From: Neoceratodus forsteri
Lineage: Eukaryota; Chordata; Ceratodontiformes; Ceratodontidae
Direction of reading: 5' to 3'
NCBI GenBank assembly: GCA_016271365.2
Contig: CM057456.1
Location: forward strand, 658,963,501 to 659,027,500
Length of the DNA stretch: 64,000 bases
A program made the position numbers and the translations under genes. The notes beneath the pieces were generated by a model, which searched no databases, was not told the DNA's origin, and saw only the letters and a list, made by a program, of their open reading frames with translations. Positions 10,465-20,640 of the stretch are shown here, piece by piece. Each line of letters starts with the position of its first letter. The stretch's first letter is position 1.

Positions 10465-11242
10465 TCATGTATGGTCGTTTGGTCCCCGGACAAAATGTTG
10501 CAGTCAAAATAATGCGGACATTACGTTGCGGGGACAAATAGAAGCCGTACATTTGGTCTTCGACATAACAGATAAGTGAAGAAGTCGCCGTAAAAAAAGA
10601 TAACTGGACAAATAGCCACTTTGTAAAGTGGCTACTAAGTTGGCTAAGCCCACAGTGCAACTCCCTCTGTGTTAGAACACATACACTCACCTACCCATGC
10701 TAGAATGAAATGGAGCTGTGTCTGCTACAGAAAAAAAAAATAAAAGCCAGCTTTTCCCCGACGTCCGTAATGTAGCTCCTCTGCTCGGGTGAATAGAAGC
10801 TACATCTGCTACTGCACCAATAAAACAATCTGAGCCATGTCTGTTACCAGTACATAGACTAAGCTGAGTCTGCTACAAAAAAAAAATAAAAGCCAGCTTT
10901 TCCCCTACATCCGTATTGTAGCTACTGCACCAATAAAAAGATCCAAAAGCTAGCTTTTCCCTGATACCCATAGTATGATAGCTGCTTTGTAAAGTTGGCT
11001 ACTAAGTTGGTTACAAATTAAAGAAAGTAAGCTGAAATTAGCAGCAGGGATGATATAAATAAATACAATGCAGCCACATAAAAAAATGTCGCAATGAGCA
11101 GCAGGCCAGCACGTCACCGGTATTTGGTCATGGTAGATACATTGTGTCCGCTACCACTTTACCGGCGACCACATGTAATTTCTCCTGTTTGTTGGCTGCA
11201 TTTTGTCCGCAGCAGTTTAGTTGGCGACGTTATGTCCATATG
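10465..11242. mobile_element. non-autonomous MULE-2 inserted in piggyBac
   Basis: A 778-bp insertion flanked by identical 10-bp target duplications, CCATGTCAGA, at 10455-10464 and 11243-11252. Its left end (ATGTATGGTCGTTTGGTCCC then CGGACAAAATGTTGC) matches the left end of MULE-1 closely, including the GGACAAATAGAAGCC unit. The right end, read inward, is CATATGGACATAACGTCGCC followed by GCGGACAAAATGCAGC. No transposase is encoded. The middle contains repeated AAAGCCAGCTTTTCCCC blocks near 10743, 10893 and 10949. MULE-1 or a relative could have mobilised it. Confidence 0.8.
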
Positions 11243-11711
11243 CCATGTCAGACTACATGAGATTTATACGAGGTGTAGACCTTGGAGACTGGATGATTTC
11301 ACTTTATAATGTGTATCATCAAGCAAAAAAGTGGTGGAAGCATCTATTTGGGTATGTGCTGGAGTGCTCCCTCCTCAATGCATGCATCATTTACAGGGCA
11401 CAATCTGTGGAAAAGAAGCCACCACATATACCATCTACATCAACACATGGCAATGACTACCTGGCATTTCATCTTAGCCTTGCGAGACAACTCATTGGTA
11501 GTTTCAGTTCTAGAAAGGCTTCTGCTAGACCATCCTCCACCCCACAATCTGCACAACTGATGACCTCTGGACACATGCCAGTAATGAGTGATGATGTACA
11601 GCAGTGTACTGTATGCAACTAGGTGAGAAAAAAGAGAAGAAAGCCCATAGAGAAGGCATACAGAAATAGATTAGTTGCTGGATTGGTCCTTGTAAGAATA
11701 GATCCAGAAAC

Positions 11712-11927
11712 AAATGGTTTGATACCTTTTATTGGACCAACAAAGATGTTATGAAAAAAAGCAATGTCTAAGCTTTTGGACCAACCCAAGTCCTTCCTCG
11801 GAGACTTATGATCATATTTGGTTATGGTCACAAGTCTCCAAGGATGGAATTAGTTGGTACAACAGCTTAGACGTTGCTTTCTTTTTGTAACATCTATGTT
11901 GGTCCTATAAAAGGTATCAAACCATTT
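11712..11927. mobile_element. fold-back MITE in the piggyBac tail
   Basis: The whole 216 bp folds on itself. The outer 40 bp (AAATGGTTTGATACCTTTTA onward) is inverted at 11888-11927 with two mismatches, and the inner part around TCTAAGCTTTTGGACCAAC is inverted against the segment near 11850-11880. It separates the CTVCN and RKKRRK part of piggyBac from its MCEDCG tail. A 13-bp direct repeat, CATAGAGAAGGCA, lies at 11646-11658 and 11932-11944, but the left copy is 53 bp from the arm, so it may not be a target duplication. Confidence 0.7.
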
Positions 11928-12049
11928 GCTTCATAGAGAAGGCAGACACAGGTCATGGATAATGTGTGAAGATTGTGGAGTCCATCGGTGTTTGAGTCAA
12001 GATCGAAACTGCTTCAGGAAGTATCACAGCGTGGAAAAATATTGGCAAT

Positions 12050-13290
12050 GAAAAGTTAAATATCTTTATTACATAATATGAAAAACAAAGTTTGTAATTT
12101 TCAATAAATTTTGAGTATATCAAATCCCATAGCATACATATACTTACATCATGTATTTCAGAGTATTAGTAATGATTGCTAAATATGCCCATTTTTTTTC
12201 TTTATTGTGTTCTGCTTCTGTTCCGCACCTGGCTGTCCCCTTCAGACCAACCCCCCCAGCCCCATCACCCCAGTAACCCTGGGACTTACCTTCACCTGCG
12301 CCTTCAGACAGAAGATTATGGTTGTGCCCGATCGCGGGGCATGGAACCTGTGAGGGGTTGGTCGCCACCCGCAGCCAGAGGAGTATTTCCACATTTTTGT
12401 CCCATTTCCCATCCCTGTGCTGGGGTGCACACGTCAGACGTGCCTACATAGAGATACGCACATGTCCACAGACGTCCAGCAGCTCTTCCATTCCTGGGCA
12501 CCCGCAGACCAGGTAGTACTCTTGGGCCTCCACCTGGTGGCAGTCATTTGGCAGGAACGCCGGTCTTCCTTCCCCGGGGGAGGAGAACTGTCCTCCGGAC
12601 ACTAAATTCTCTCCCTCCTTCGCCAACCCCTTGGAGGCCCACTCACCCCACGAACACAGATCACCGGTGAGGAAGGAGGTAAGGCAAGGATGCCTGAGCC
12701 CTTCATGCCACTGGACCGGCTGCAAAATATACCAGATTGATGTAGTGAAATCTTCCATAAATGACATTATTTATGCTACCGAAAAAAGTAAGTCTGTGTT
12801 TCATTTGCTTATCTAATGTTACATATTTTCACTACTTTTCAGTCTATCCATGGATATTCCCATGCATTTCAACTGAAACAAAGCCTAAAACATCAACTTC
12901 TCCATCTTTCTTCAATTTCAGCAAGAGCGAGGACTTGTTCATCAGCTCTATATAGGACTTTTGTGGTTGCAGTGTCATGTGCCTGCAAGAGACAAAATCA
13001 ACGTTTAGGCCATGAACCATCACTGTCTTTAGATCCATATATTCATGGAAGTCAGAGGTGGAATAGGGCCACAAGGCACACATAGTCTGCCCCTGCTGGG
13101 GCAGCACCAGACGGTGATTATAAAAACAGTCCCACTGTAAAACAATAAATAAATATTACAGTATTTTGTATATGTTGACATACAGTTCTATATACAATTG
13201 TTATAACATTTTTATTGGTTCATCTTATAGAATGTAAGAAATAGGTTATGAAATAAAATGTTTTTATTCACTGTTATTCCATTTGCATAC
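12050..13290. other. unassigned sequence
   Basis: No domain is recognised. On the minus strand AAGGTAAGTCCC near 12285 resembles a splice donor and TTTTGTCTCTTGCAG near 12988-13002 resembles an acceptor, so this could be spliced transposon or host sequence on that strand. The open frames at 12444-12767 and 12844-13107 (minus) contain no motif I can name. A CCCGATCGCGGGG block at 12329 recalls the minisatellite at 14.1 kb. Confidence 0.3.
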
Positions 13291-13291
13291 T

Positions 13292-13756
13292 TGTGACTTT
13301 GGGGTTACATTTCAGTCCATACAGTGTCTGTGGTAGTAGCCCAGTTTACACTGCATCCAAAACAGAAAACCTTATGTCTCTATCTTGTGGCACTGCCATG
13401 AAAATGAGTTTTTGGGATGGCAAGGCCTCAGTTTGGTGATTTTCCTGAATTGTGTTGAGAAGTATAGACCAACAAAAAAACACGACAGTGTGCCACAAAC
13501 TATGTAATGCCAACCCAGATCATGCTTTTTCATGCAGTATGATGTTGGGGTGTTGCCACATGACAAGCCGGAGGTACACAAACCTACAGTTTGTATTTGT
13601 ACAGGTTCACAGGGGTGCCCAGACTTGATTTTCACACCATTTTTTGATCAAAGTTATGTTGTTTGTGTACCTGGGCTGTGACTTTGGGGTTTCAGTTCAT
13701 ACAGTGTCCTTGGTAGTAGCCCAGTTCACACTGCATCCAAAACAGAAAACATTATG
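13292..13756. repeat. direct duplication, about 80 bp, spaced 386 bp
   Basis: The block at 13292-13376 recurs at 13678-13756. Both run from GTGACTTTGGGGTT through TGGTAGTAGCCCAGTT to CTGCATCCAAAACAGAAAAC, with a few substitutions and a 6-bp gap. The copies could be a segmental tandem duplication or two ends of one element. The interval between them has no identified gene. Confidence 0.8.
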
Positions 13757-14104
13757 GCCAAGATATTCAAAAGGGTTGCTCCATGCGCAACAGGGTTGCG
13801 CATGCGCAAGTCCTACATTGCGCCATTCTGCGATATTCAGCAGGAGACAGTTGCTCCACTGGCAACAGGTTGCGCAAAAGAGCAATGCAAATGAATGCAT
13901 GCTCAACAGGAGGGGAAGGAACCATGCATAACCTGCGCAACCCGATATTCAGTCGGGTTGTGCAGAGTTGTGCATGCGCAATAACCTGCGCCTGCGACCT
14001 TGAGCCCAAAAAAAAAGGGACAAGTTGGGGCCACCCACAGGTGAGCTGCTGTATTGCAGGCGCAACACAGCAGCTGCCACCCTGGCTGGCCCTAACTCGG
14101 TCCC
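13757..14104. repeat. Harbinger-like or related non-autonomous sequence
   Basis: It starts GGCCAAGATATTCA and contains repeated TGCGCAAC and GATATTCAG motifs in both orientations, including CTGCGATATTCAG and CCCGATATTCAGTCGGG. Similar CTGAATATCGCAC motifs occur at 41470 and 41580 beside the Harbinger relic. A terminal region of a Harbinger-type element is a reasonable guess. I found no matching far end. Confidence 0.35.
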
Positions 14105-14109
14105 TGTGC

Positions 14110-14368
14110 CCCCACCAGCCCGATCGGCGGGCATACCGTGATATAGACCCCCCCGCCCCACACATCTCCCACAGCCCAATCGCGGGCATCACTGTTTGAA
14201 ACCCCCACATCTCCCAGCCCGATCGCGGGCATCACAGTTCATGAAACCCCCACATATCCGGAAGCCGGTCGGGCATCACAGTTCTGCGAAACTCCCCGCC
14301 CCACATCTCCCACAGCCCGATCGCGGGCAGAGCGTGTAGACCCCCAGTGCCCGATCGCGGGCAGAATG
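14110..14368. repeat. GC-rich minisatellite with CCCGATCGCGGGC core
   Basis: Six diverged units, mostly 43-56 bp long, each beginning near AGCCCGATCGCGGGCATCAC and running into a CCCCACATCTCCC stretch. The core is nearly self-complementary and CpG-rich, unusual in this AT-rich window. No coding capacity. Confidence 0.75.
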
Positions 14369-14789
14369 TACCCTCCAGGGGGGAGAGAAAATGTGAGTAG
14401 GCTGCTGGCGGGTATCTCTCTGCCTCGGGAGGGAGTTCTTCAGCTCTTCAGAGCTTGGCCACCCCTGGTGGAAGCAGGAGTGGTGGTGCTGCCAAGGACT
14501 GCCGGGGCTAGGCCGAAGAAGGGCAGAAGAGATCTGGCACTGAAGCTGCGGTGCGTATGTGCGCCTCCACTTGCATGTGCTGCCCCTTCCAGAGGTCTCG
14601 GGATTAGAGTGCTCATATGAGGAGAAAATGGAGGAAAAACAGGGGCCACCCAGAATGAAGCCTCTGGACCTTGCTCAGGGGATCTGCCGGGGTGCGTAAC
14701 GGTACCACAAGACCCCGAAAGACTCTGGGCTCAGGTAGGGTGGCAGACAATAGGGATGACCTGCCGTAGGATGATACAAATAGTTGTGA
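14369..14789. other. unassigned GC-rich sequence
   Basis: The sequence follows the minisatellite and stops where CR1 endonuclease similarity begins. I see no conserved domain on either strand. It may be the interior of a GC-rich element continuous with the minisatellite, or the continuation of the truncated CR1. Confidence 0.3.
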
Positions 14790-15420
14790 AAACAAAAAAA
14801 AACAGTACCAGGTATAAGATTGCTTCCTCCTGAGTGGGTTCCAACACTAGCTGTCTGAGGCATACCCCCTGTAGGGCATCAAGAATGACCCTGCTCTTGG
14901 ATGTGGCTACAGCAATGGTGCTTCAGTTAACATCTGGCATATTCAGGTCCCCCATCAACAATCTCTCTCCCTTTTCTGACATCCTAATGATGCCTTCTAT
15001 CATTTCCTTGTCCATTTCCTCCCCCTGAGACGGGGGTCTGTATACAACCCCTGTGTGGATTGTGGTTTATTTTCCTTTCTCCAGGGTGACACACAGTGCC
15101 TCATCTCCTCCCTGTTTACCCTTTAGTTCCATTGATTTGATCCCTTCACTTATGCAGAGAGCTACTTCTTCTCCTCTTTTACCTTCCCTATCTCTCTGGT
15201 ATGTTGACATCCCAGTTATGATTCTCTGTGTACCATGTTTCTGTGACTGCCACGATATCCAGGCATCCCTCTTCCATCAAGACCACTAGTTCAGGAGCTT
15301 GTTACCCAGACTACAGGCATTGGTACTCATTGCCCTCCATTTTGCTTACCCTTTTAGCCCCATCCCATCCTTACTGCCTTTTCTCCATTTACCCCTGTCC
15401 TTCTCCTGTGGACTTCTCTA
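14790..15420 (-). pseudogene. CR1 LINE endonuclease domain (truncated ORF2)
   Basis: Read on the minus strand the frames give, in order, MSTNACSLGNKL (the usual opening of CR1 ORF2), a TETW motif, VYRPPSQGEEMD, LLMGDLNMPDVN and LRQLVLEPTQEEA. These are the hallmark motifs of the AP-type endonuclease that nicks the target. Stops and frame changes are frequent. Similarity ends near 14790, so the reverse transcriptase and 3' end are missing on this side. The upstream ORF1 lies immediately to the right, in the expected CR1 order. Confidence 0.75.
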
Positions 15421-15639
15421 CCTTGGTGTTTGCCTCGCTAACTACCCTGTTTTGTTGGGGGGTGAGGCTGGGTTCCCTGCTCCTTTCAGTGCCCCTCCAC
15501 TTGGCTAGTATAAATGCTCCCAATGAAGCATTTAAACCATCACTAGGATCCTGGTTCCCTTTCCGACAGATTCAGACCATCGCACCAGTAGAGGCCTGTC
15601 CAGGTGGACCCCCAGTCCCCAATAAGCCAAACCCTGAGC

Positions 15640-16430
15640 TCTGCACCAGTTTTTCAGCCATTCATTGAATCCCTTGGTGCAGAGCACCCTAGCCTCACCA
15701 TGTAATAGAGAGCAGCACCTCTAGAAACTTACCGTGCATGCTGCTTGTCTAAGGCCCTCCCTACGCATATAAACATCTCCTGTACTGCTCTAATCCCATT
15801 CCCAGCCGGGTCATTTGTCCCTAAGTGGACAATGATGTTCAGCTCCCTCTCCTGTGGTGTTGCTGTAGCGATCCAGAGGATTTGCTCCCTGTCCCTTCAA
15901 GCCATGGCACCGGGAGGGCACCTTACCTCCCTCTCCCAGTTCTACCCTCTTAATAATTGAGTCCCCCACTGGAAGTTGTTTCCTTCCCCTGTGGGGTCCC
16001 ATGCCACCCTCCTGTGGAACTCCTTTGTGGAGGTTCCCAGCATCCTCCTTGGTCTCCACAGCAGGTGCCTCCATAGAGGAACTACACTCCACCAAAACAG
16101 TGTATGAATTGTGGAGAGGAACAACTGGAGGGATGCGCCTCTGTTCCACTACCCTCGCTCTCCCTGGGTCCACCATGGTCCAACCACTTCTTGGTAACCC
16201 CTGAGGCAGCCGGTGTCGGCCCTGGTGGTGCCCTGGAGGTAGGAGGAGGTCCCCAGAATCTGGGCAACTCAGCCTGGAAGCGAGCAGCCTCCTTCCTCAG
16301 CCCAGAAGGGTGCCTGCAGATGGGACGACACCGCATCCTCCAGAATGTCTTCTGGAAGACTGCTGCTCCACAGCCACTGCACTGCATCACTCCCATCATG
16401 TCTTATTTGTGGTCCCTCTCCTGTTGCTTT
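15640..16430 (-). pseudogene. CR1 LINE ORF1 with esterase-like (SGNH) domain
   Basis: The minus-strand frames at 16399-16082 and 16176-15811 carry a Cys-rich start (CSGCGAAVFQ), a proline-rich linker and VVPLHNSYTVL. Next is LPVGDSIIKRVE with the GDS block I of SGNH esterases, a degraded middle, and downstream an HLGTNDPAGN-like segment near 15810 corresponding to the conserved GxND block. CR1 ORF1 proteins are known to carry an esterase domain and bind nucleic acid. Adjacent to the endonuclease at 14.8-15.4 kb, it forms the 5' half of one element. DIRS-1 begins shortly to the right. Confidence 0.7.
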
Positions 16431-17140
16431 GTGTGACTACTCTTGCCTCTTTCTGTTTCCTTTTTTTTTTTTTTTTCCTCACTACTTTCCTACTGCCTTC
16501 GTGCCCTTACAGCTCCTGCCCTTCATGTTCTAGGACAGGAAGTTCCTGTATGTATCTAGGGCAGTTTTAAATGCAAACACCTGGTTCAAACAACGTGAAG
16601 TCTTGTTGTATTCTGACTATTTCAGTTAGCCCCAGCTTTTAAACTGCCCCGGAGAACAAAGGGTTAACTTTCTATGCAGAGCATAGATTGCTGAGCTCGA
16701 GCTCGGTTGGGGTCTCTGTCTGGAGCCTTTGGAATCCAACCGTGAGATTCTTTACTCTACCTCACTGAACAGTCGCTCTGGAGAGTTCTCCTTCAGCTCA
16801 GTTCGAAAGTTGGTTAAAGCTTTACTTAAGTTGCTGGTTTTTACTGAATTTATTTCCGCATAGTCGGTTTAGTCTCTGTCTGTGGTACCATGAGTACTAG
16901 ATAGGTTTTTGTTCTGATTTTCTGTGTGGAAATTGTAAAGTGTTAGATCGGTTCGGCTGAACCGATCATTTGTATTGAATCCCTGTGTTTTACTTTAGAG
17001 TGTAGTTGCCGGTCCTTATTGGTTCTAAAAAAAAATGTGTTTTGAACATTTTCTTCCAACACCCATGACACGGTTAGGAACCGATAAGGGAGTCTTGCTT
17101 GGTGATTTCCATAGAAAAGGTAAGTTTGGTTAGGTTGGCC

Positions 17141-18720
17141 ATGTCTGAGAAACCCAAGAAAAAAAACTGGTCCACTGGGTTTCAACACTGCAGTGAGTGT
17201 GGGGAGGTCTTTGCTAAGGCTTACCCCCACACCATCTGTGTTTATTGTCTGGGATTTGAACATCTCGATACAGACTGCCAAATTTGTAAACATTTTCCTA
17301 AATCTACCCTTGAAAAGAGATTAGGTAGACTGAGGGAAAAGGAGGCCGAGAGGTCTGCTGTCCCGGATGGCCAGCCTGGTTCTGTTTCGACCGAACCAGA
17401 AGGAGTGCCCTCTGACTAGGGCGATACTTCTTTGGGCAGGAGGAGAGCCTGATTCTGAGGGGTCGGTTCCTGCAAAAAGGAAATGCAAAGAAAAATTGTC
17501 CGGTTCGGATCCAGAGGTTCATGTTTCGACCGCCGAGGAAATAGCCAGAGCGATTCAATTCATGGAATCGCTTCACCTGGTTCCGACCCATCCAACACCT
17601 TTTCACAGGGGTTCGGTTCAGTCGGTTCCCCGGTTCAAGATTATACCCTTGAAGATTTTTATGAACGGAGTTTGAGGAGGAGGGATAGTTTAAAGATGAT
17701 GGTGATGATGGCGGAAAGTCTGGATGTGCCTGTGGAACGGACATCTCCCGGACAGACCTTCTGGTGTATCCCTCCTAGGCTTTCTGAGTCCCCTTCCCAT
17801 TTTCTGTTTTACAGAAAAGTGGCTGAAACCCTCCAGCTTCCTATGGAGGAGGCAATGGAGGATCAGGAGGAGCCTGATTATGTGGAAATGATGGACATCC
17901 CAGAGTCCAGGAGACTGTCTATTCCCCTTCACAAATCCTTTGGGAAACAGACACAAAACATCCTGAAGTCTTCCAATTCTGTACCCCCTGTTGACAGAAG
18001 GATGGACAAGATGTACGCACTGTCAGGCTCAGATACAGAGTTTTTATACCAGCAATGCAGCCATGTTGGGGTAGTGTAGGCTACTGCCTGTGATAAGGCA
18101 AACATTCCATTGGCTTCACACCCACCAGACAAAGACTCCAGGAAGATTGATAACATGGCAAAAAACAGTACATGGCATCTTCCTTGGGACTCAGGCAGGC
18201 AAATTATATGGCCTGTACAGCCAGGTACCAGAAGTCCAGGTGGGACACTCACACTGTACTGGCACTGGCTAAACAGGCCTCCCCCCAGCTAGCCAAGGAG
18301 CTAGAGGAGGTGGCTGCAGATAGGATTGAGGCATCGAAAGTAGAGTTTCATGCTGCTGTGGACTCCAGTGATGTGTCATCAAGAGTCATGGCTACATCTG
18401 TGGCTCTTCGGAGAATGGCTTGGCTCAGATGTACTAGTCTCTCACAGGACACCCAGGCCAAGGCCATGGATTTTCCTGTAGTGGGTAATTCTCTGTCTGG
18501 GGAGCAGACAGAGAATTACATGAAGAAAATGGATGAGTACAGGACCACTTATAGGAGTGCTCAGGCCAAGGAGAGGCAAGCAACTCCGCAAAGGCAGCAG
18601 TCTAGGGGCAGGCCTTTTCATAGGCCTTTTTCCCAAGCACAGGTCTCCTCCCTTTTCACAGAGGGAGTTCTTCAGAGGGAGAGGCAGAAGGGGGATGAGC
18701 AGGGCTGCATCCACTCCTGA
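17141..18720 (+). pseudogene. DIRS-1 gag-like protein
   Basis: It starts MSEKPKKKNW at 17141. A Cys/His cluster follows (HCSECGEVF then ICVYCLGFEHLDTDC), the zinc-binding pattern at the start of DIRS gag. The charged middle continues in another frame (17483-18079) with YTLEDFYERSLRR and FYRKVAETLQLPMEEA. The C-terminal part (18172-18720) has SRVMATSVALRRMAWLRC, a conserved helix of the family. Frame changes occur near 17420, 17480 and 18080-18170. It would coat RNA in particles. Not functional as it stands. Confidence 0.75.
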
Positions 18721-18818
18721 GCCTAAGGCCCCTGCCAAGCAGACACCCTCATGAGTCTGCCCAGGTCGACTCTCCTGTTCCAGTAGGGGGCAGGCTGGCT
18801 TACTTTGTCCAGGATTGG

Positions 18819-20640
18819 ATGTCTGTTACCTCAGACAAGTGGGTCCTGGAATTAGTAAGCCAGGGATTGGTTCTCAGCTTCAAACAGTTTCCGATGATGA
18901 GAGCTAGATCTTTTCCACCTGCAGGTCTCTCAGAAACCCTTGCCCTAGAGGCAGAGGTTTCATCTCTTCTGGCCCTAGGAGCCATAGAGAGAGTTCCTAC
19001 CCTACACAGGGGCAAAGGTCTGTACTCCAGGTACTTCCTTACCCCAAAAAAAGACAGGGGAGTGGTGATCCATCCTAGACCTAAGATACCTGAACAAACA
19101 TCTTTTAAAACACAAGTTCAAATCGTAACTCTGGGAATAATTCTTCCCTCTCTAAGGCCAGGGGACTGGCTAGCCTCCCTGGACCTAAAGGATGCCTATT
19201 TTCACATTCCCATCAGGTGCTCCCACAGAAAGTACCTCAGGTTCGAGTTGCCCTCTGGCCACTATCACTTCAAAGCAATGCCCTTTTGGTCTGACATCAG
19301 CCCCAAGGGTTTTCACAAAGTGCCTGGCAGTAGTCGTTGCCTTTCTAAGAAGGCAAAAGATTTCCATTTTTCCATATCTGGATGACTGACTCATAGTGGT
19401 CCAGTCCCCAGACCAAGTCAAGTCAGACCTGCAAGTGGCCCAGCAAGTGCTCACTTCTGTAGGATTTCTTCTCAACCTTTTCAAGTCAGTTCTTGAGCCA
19501 GTGCAGTTCCTTACCTTTATAGGGGCAGAGCTGGATACTGTCAAAGCAAGAGCCTTTCTTCCCCAGGAAAGGGCAAGAGTTCTTATAGAACTGGTTTCTT
19601 CCTTCAGCCTTCAGGTGTCTCGACCAGCAAGGCATTTCCTCCAGCTCTTGGGCCACATGGCAGCTTCTACAGCTGTGGTCCAAGGGGCAAGATTCCAGAT
19701 GAGGGACATTCAGTTCTATCTGACGGCATTTTGGTCCCAAAGGAAGGATTCCCTTGCCAAACTGATCCCAGTGATTCGGACCCTGATCCACGCCCTTCAG
19801 TGGTGGCAGGATCAGGACAATTTAAAGCAAGGGGTCCCATTTGTCACTCAGCCTCATTCAGTGGTCCTTACCATGGATGCTTCCCTCCTGGGCCGTGGAG
19901 CCCATCTGGGGCCCTCACTGCCCAGGGACTATGGTCTCCTCAGGAACCCCTTCTCCATATTAATGTTCTAGAACTCAGGGCAGTTTTTCTGGCCCTGCAG
20001 GCTTTCTCTCAGTCAGTGCAGAACAAGATGATTAAAGTCAGAACAGACAACACTACCATGTGGTACATCAACAAGCAGGGAGGCACACAGTCTATGACCT
20101 TGTGCACAGAAGCCATGAAGTTGTGGTCCCTGGCTTATTCCCTGCAAACCTCTCAGATAGCAGTCCACCTTCCAGGGAAGGACAATGTGCTAGCAGATGC
20201 ACTGAGCAGGATCTCACAGGGCCATCAAGAATGCTCCCTGGACCCTCTGGTGTTGAAGGTGATTTCTTCAAGGTGGGGCTCTCCAGAGATAGATCTCTTT
20301 GCAGCCCCAGACAATTACCAACTTCCTCTCTTTTGTTGCAGACCCCCTGTCTTCGGCTCAGTCCCTCTGGATGCTCTGATTCTGAACTGAGAAGGGAAAT
20401 TTCTGTATGCCTTCCCTCCCTTTCCTCTACTGTTCAAGTTTTAGTCAAGTTAAGGTCACAACCTTGCAAAGTGATTCTGATTGCTCCAGATTGGGCCAGA
20501 CAGCCTTGGTACCCACTGTTGCTGTCCCTAGCAGTCCATCTTCCCCTGTCTCTTCCCAGGAATTACAACCTGGTAACCTCCTCTCAGGGGAGGATTTGGT
20601 ACCTCAGTCTTTGGTCTCTCAATCTCAAGGCATGGCTCTT
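18819..20640 (+). pseudogene. DIRS-1 reverse transcriptase, RNase H and methyltransferase-like region
   Basis: The RT finger and palm have GLYSRYFLTPKKDRG, WLASLDLKDAYFHIPI and then FPYLDD, the catalytic motif, at 19369-19386. The next codon is TGA where the family has Trp (YLDDWL), a nonsense mutation. The frame reopens at 19396 with RT thumb and RNase H sequence (VVLTMDASLLGRGAHLG, INVLELRAVFLAL, VRTDNTTMWYINKQGG, VHLPGKDNVLADALSR). The segment SPEIDLFAAPDNYQLPLF begins the region described in DIRS elements as methyltransferase-like. Frames shift near 19971 and 20390. Confidence 0.85.

Larger units (their letters stand above)
6335..12049 (+). pseudogene. piggyBac-type transposase, split by three insertions
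   Basis: Pieces in order: an acidic N-terminus (6335-6604, 6620-6946); the catalytic core start (7101-7600) with MQRVFSNAVYEIIAIRTNKY and EITANGAMVPYKGWLSF; after the first insertion, KTGHISKIQVYTGK and VYMDSFYTSADL (about 9990-10200); after the second, FIRGVDLGDW and KKWWKHLFGYVL (11250-11370); after the third, a Cys-rich tail MCEDCGVHRCL with CFRKYHS ending about 12049. Family members cut and paste at TTAA. The first catalytic aspartate position of the DDD triad reads Asn (VDEAM replaced by ANGAM). The second and third (YMD, GVD) are present. Stops at 6602, 6945 and 10200 and frameshifts show it is dead. The TTAA-flanked ends were not located. Confidence 0.85.

Noticed and set aside
11646..11944. 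13-bp repeat as the certain target duplication of the fold-back MITE
   Set aside because: The left copy is 53 bp outside the hairpin arm, so the link is unproven.
12176..12816. Overlapping open frames on both strands as a host gene
   Set aside because: None shows a recognisable domain and all are short. Splice-like sites alone do not support a gene.
14110..14368. CRISPR-like array
   Set aside because: Unit length and spacers vary gradually as in a minisatellite, there are no cas genes, and the DNA is vertebrate.
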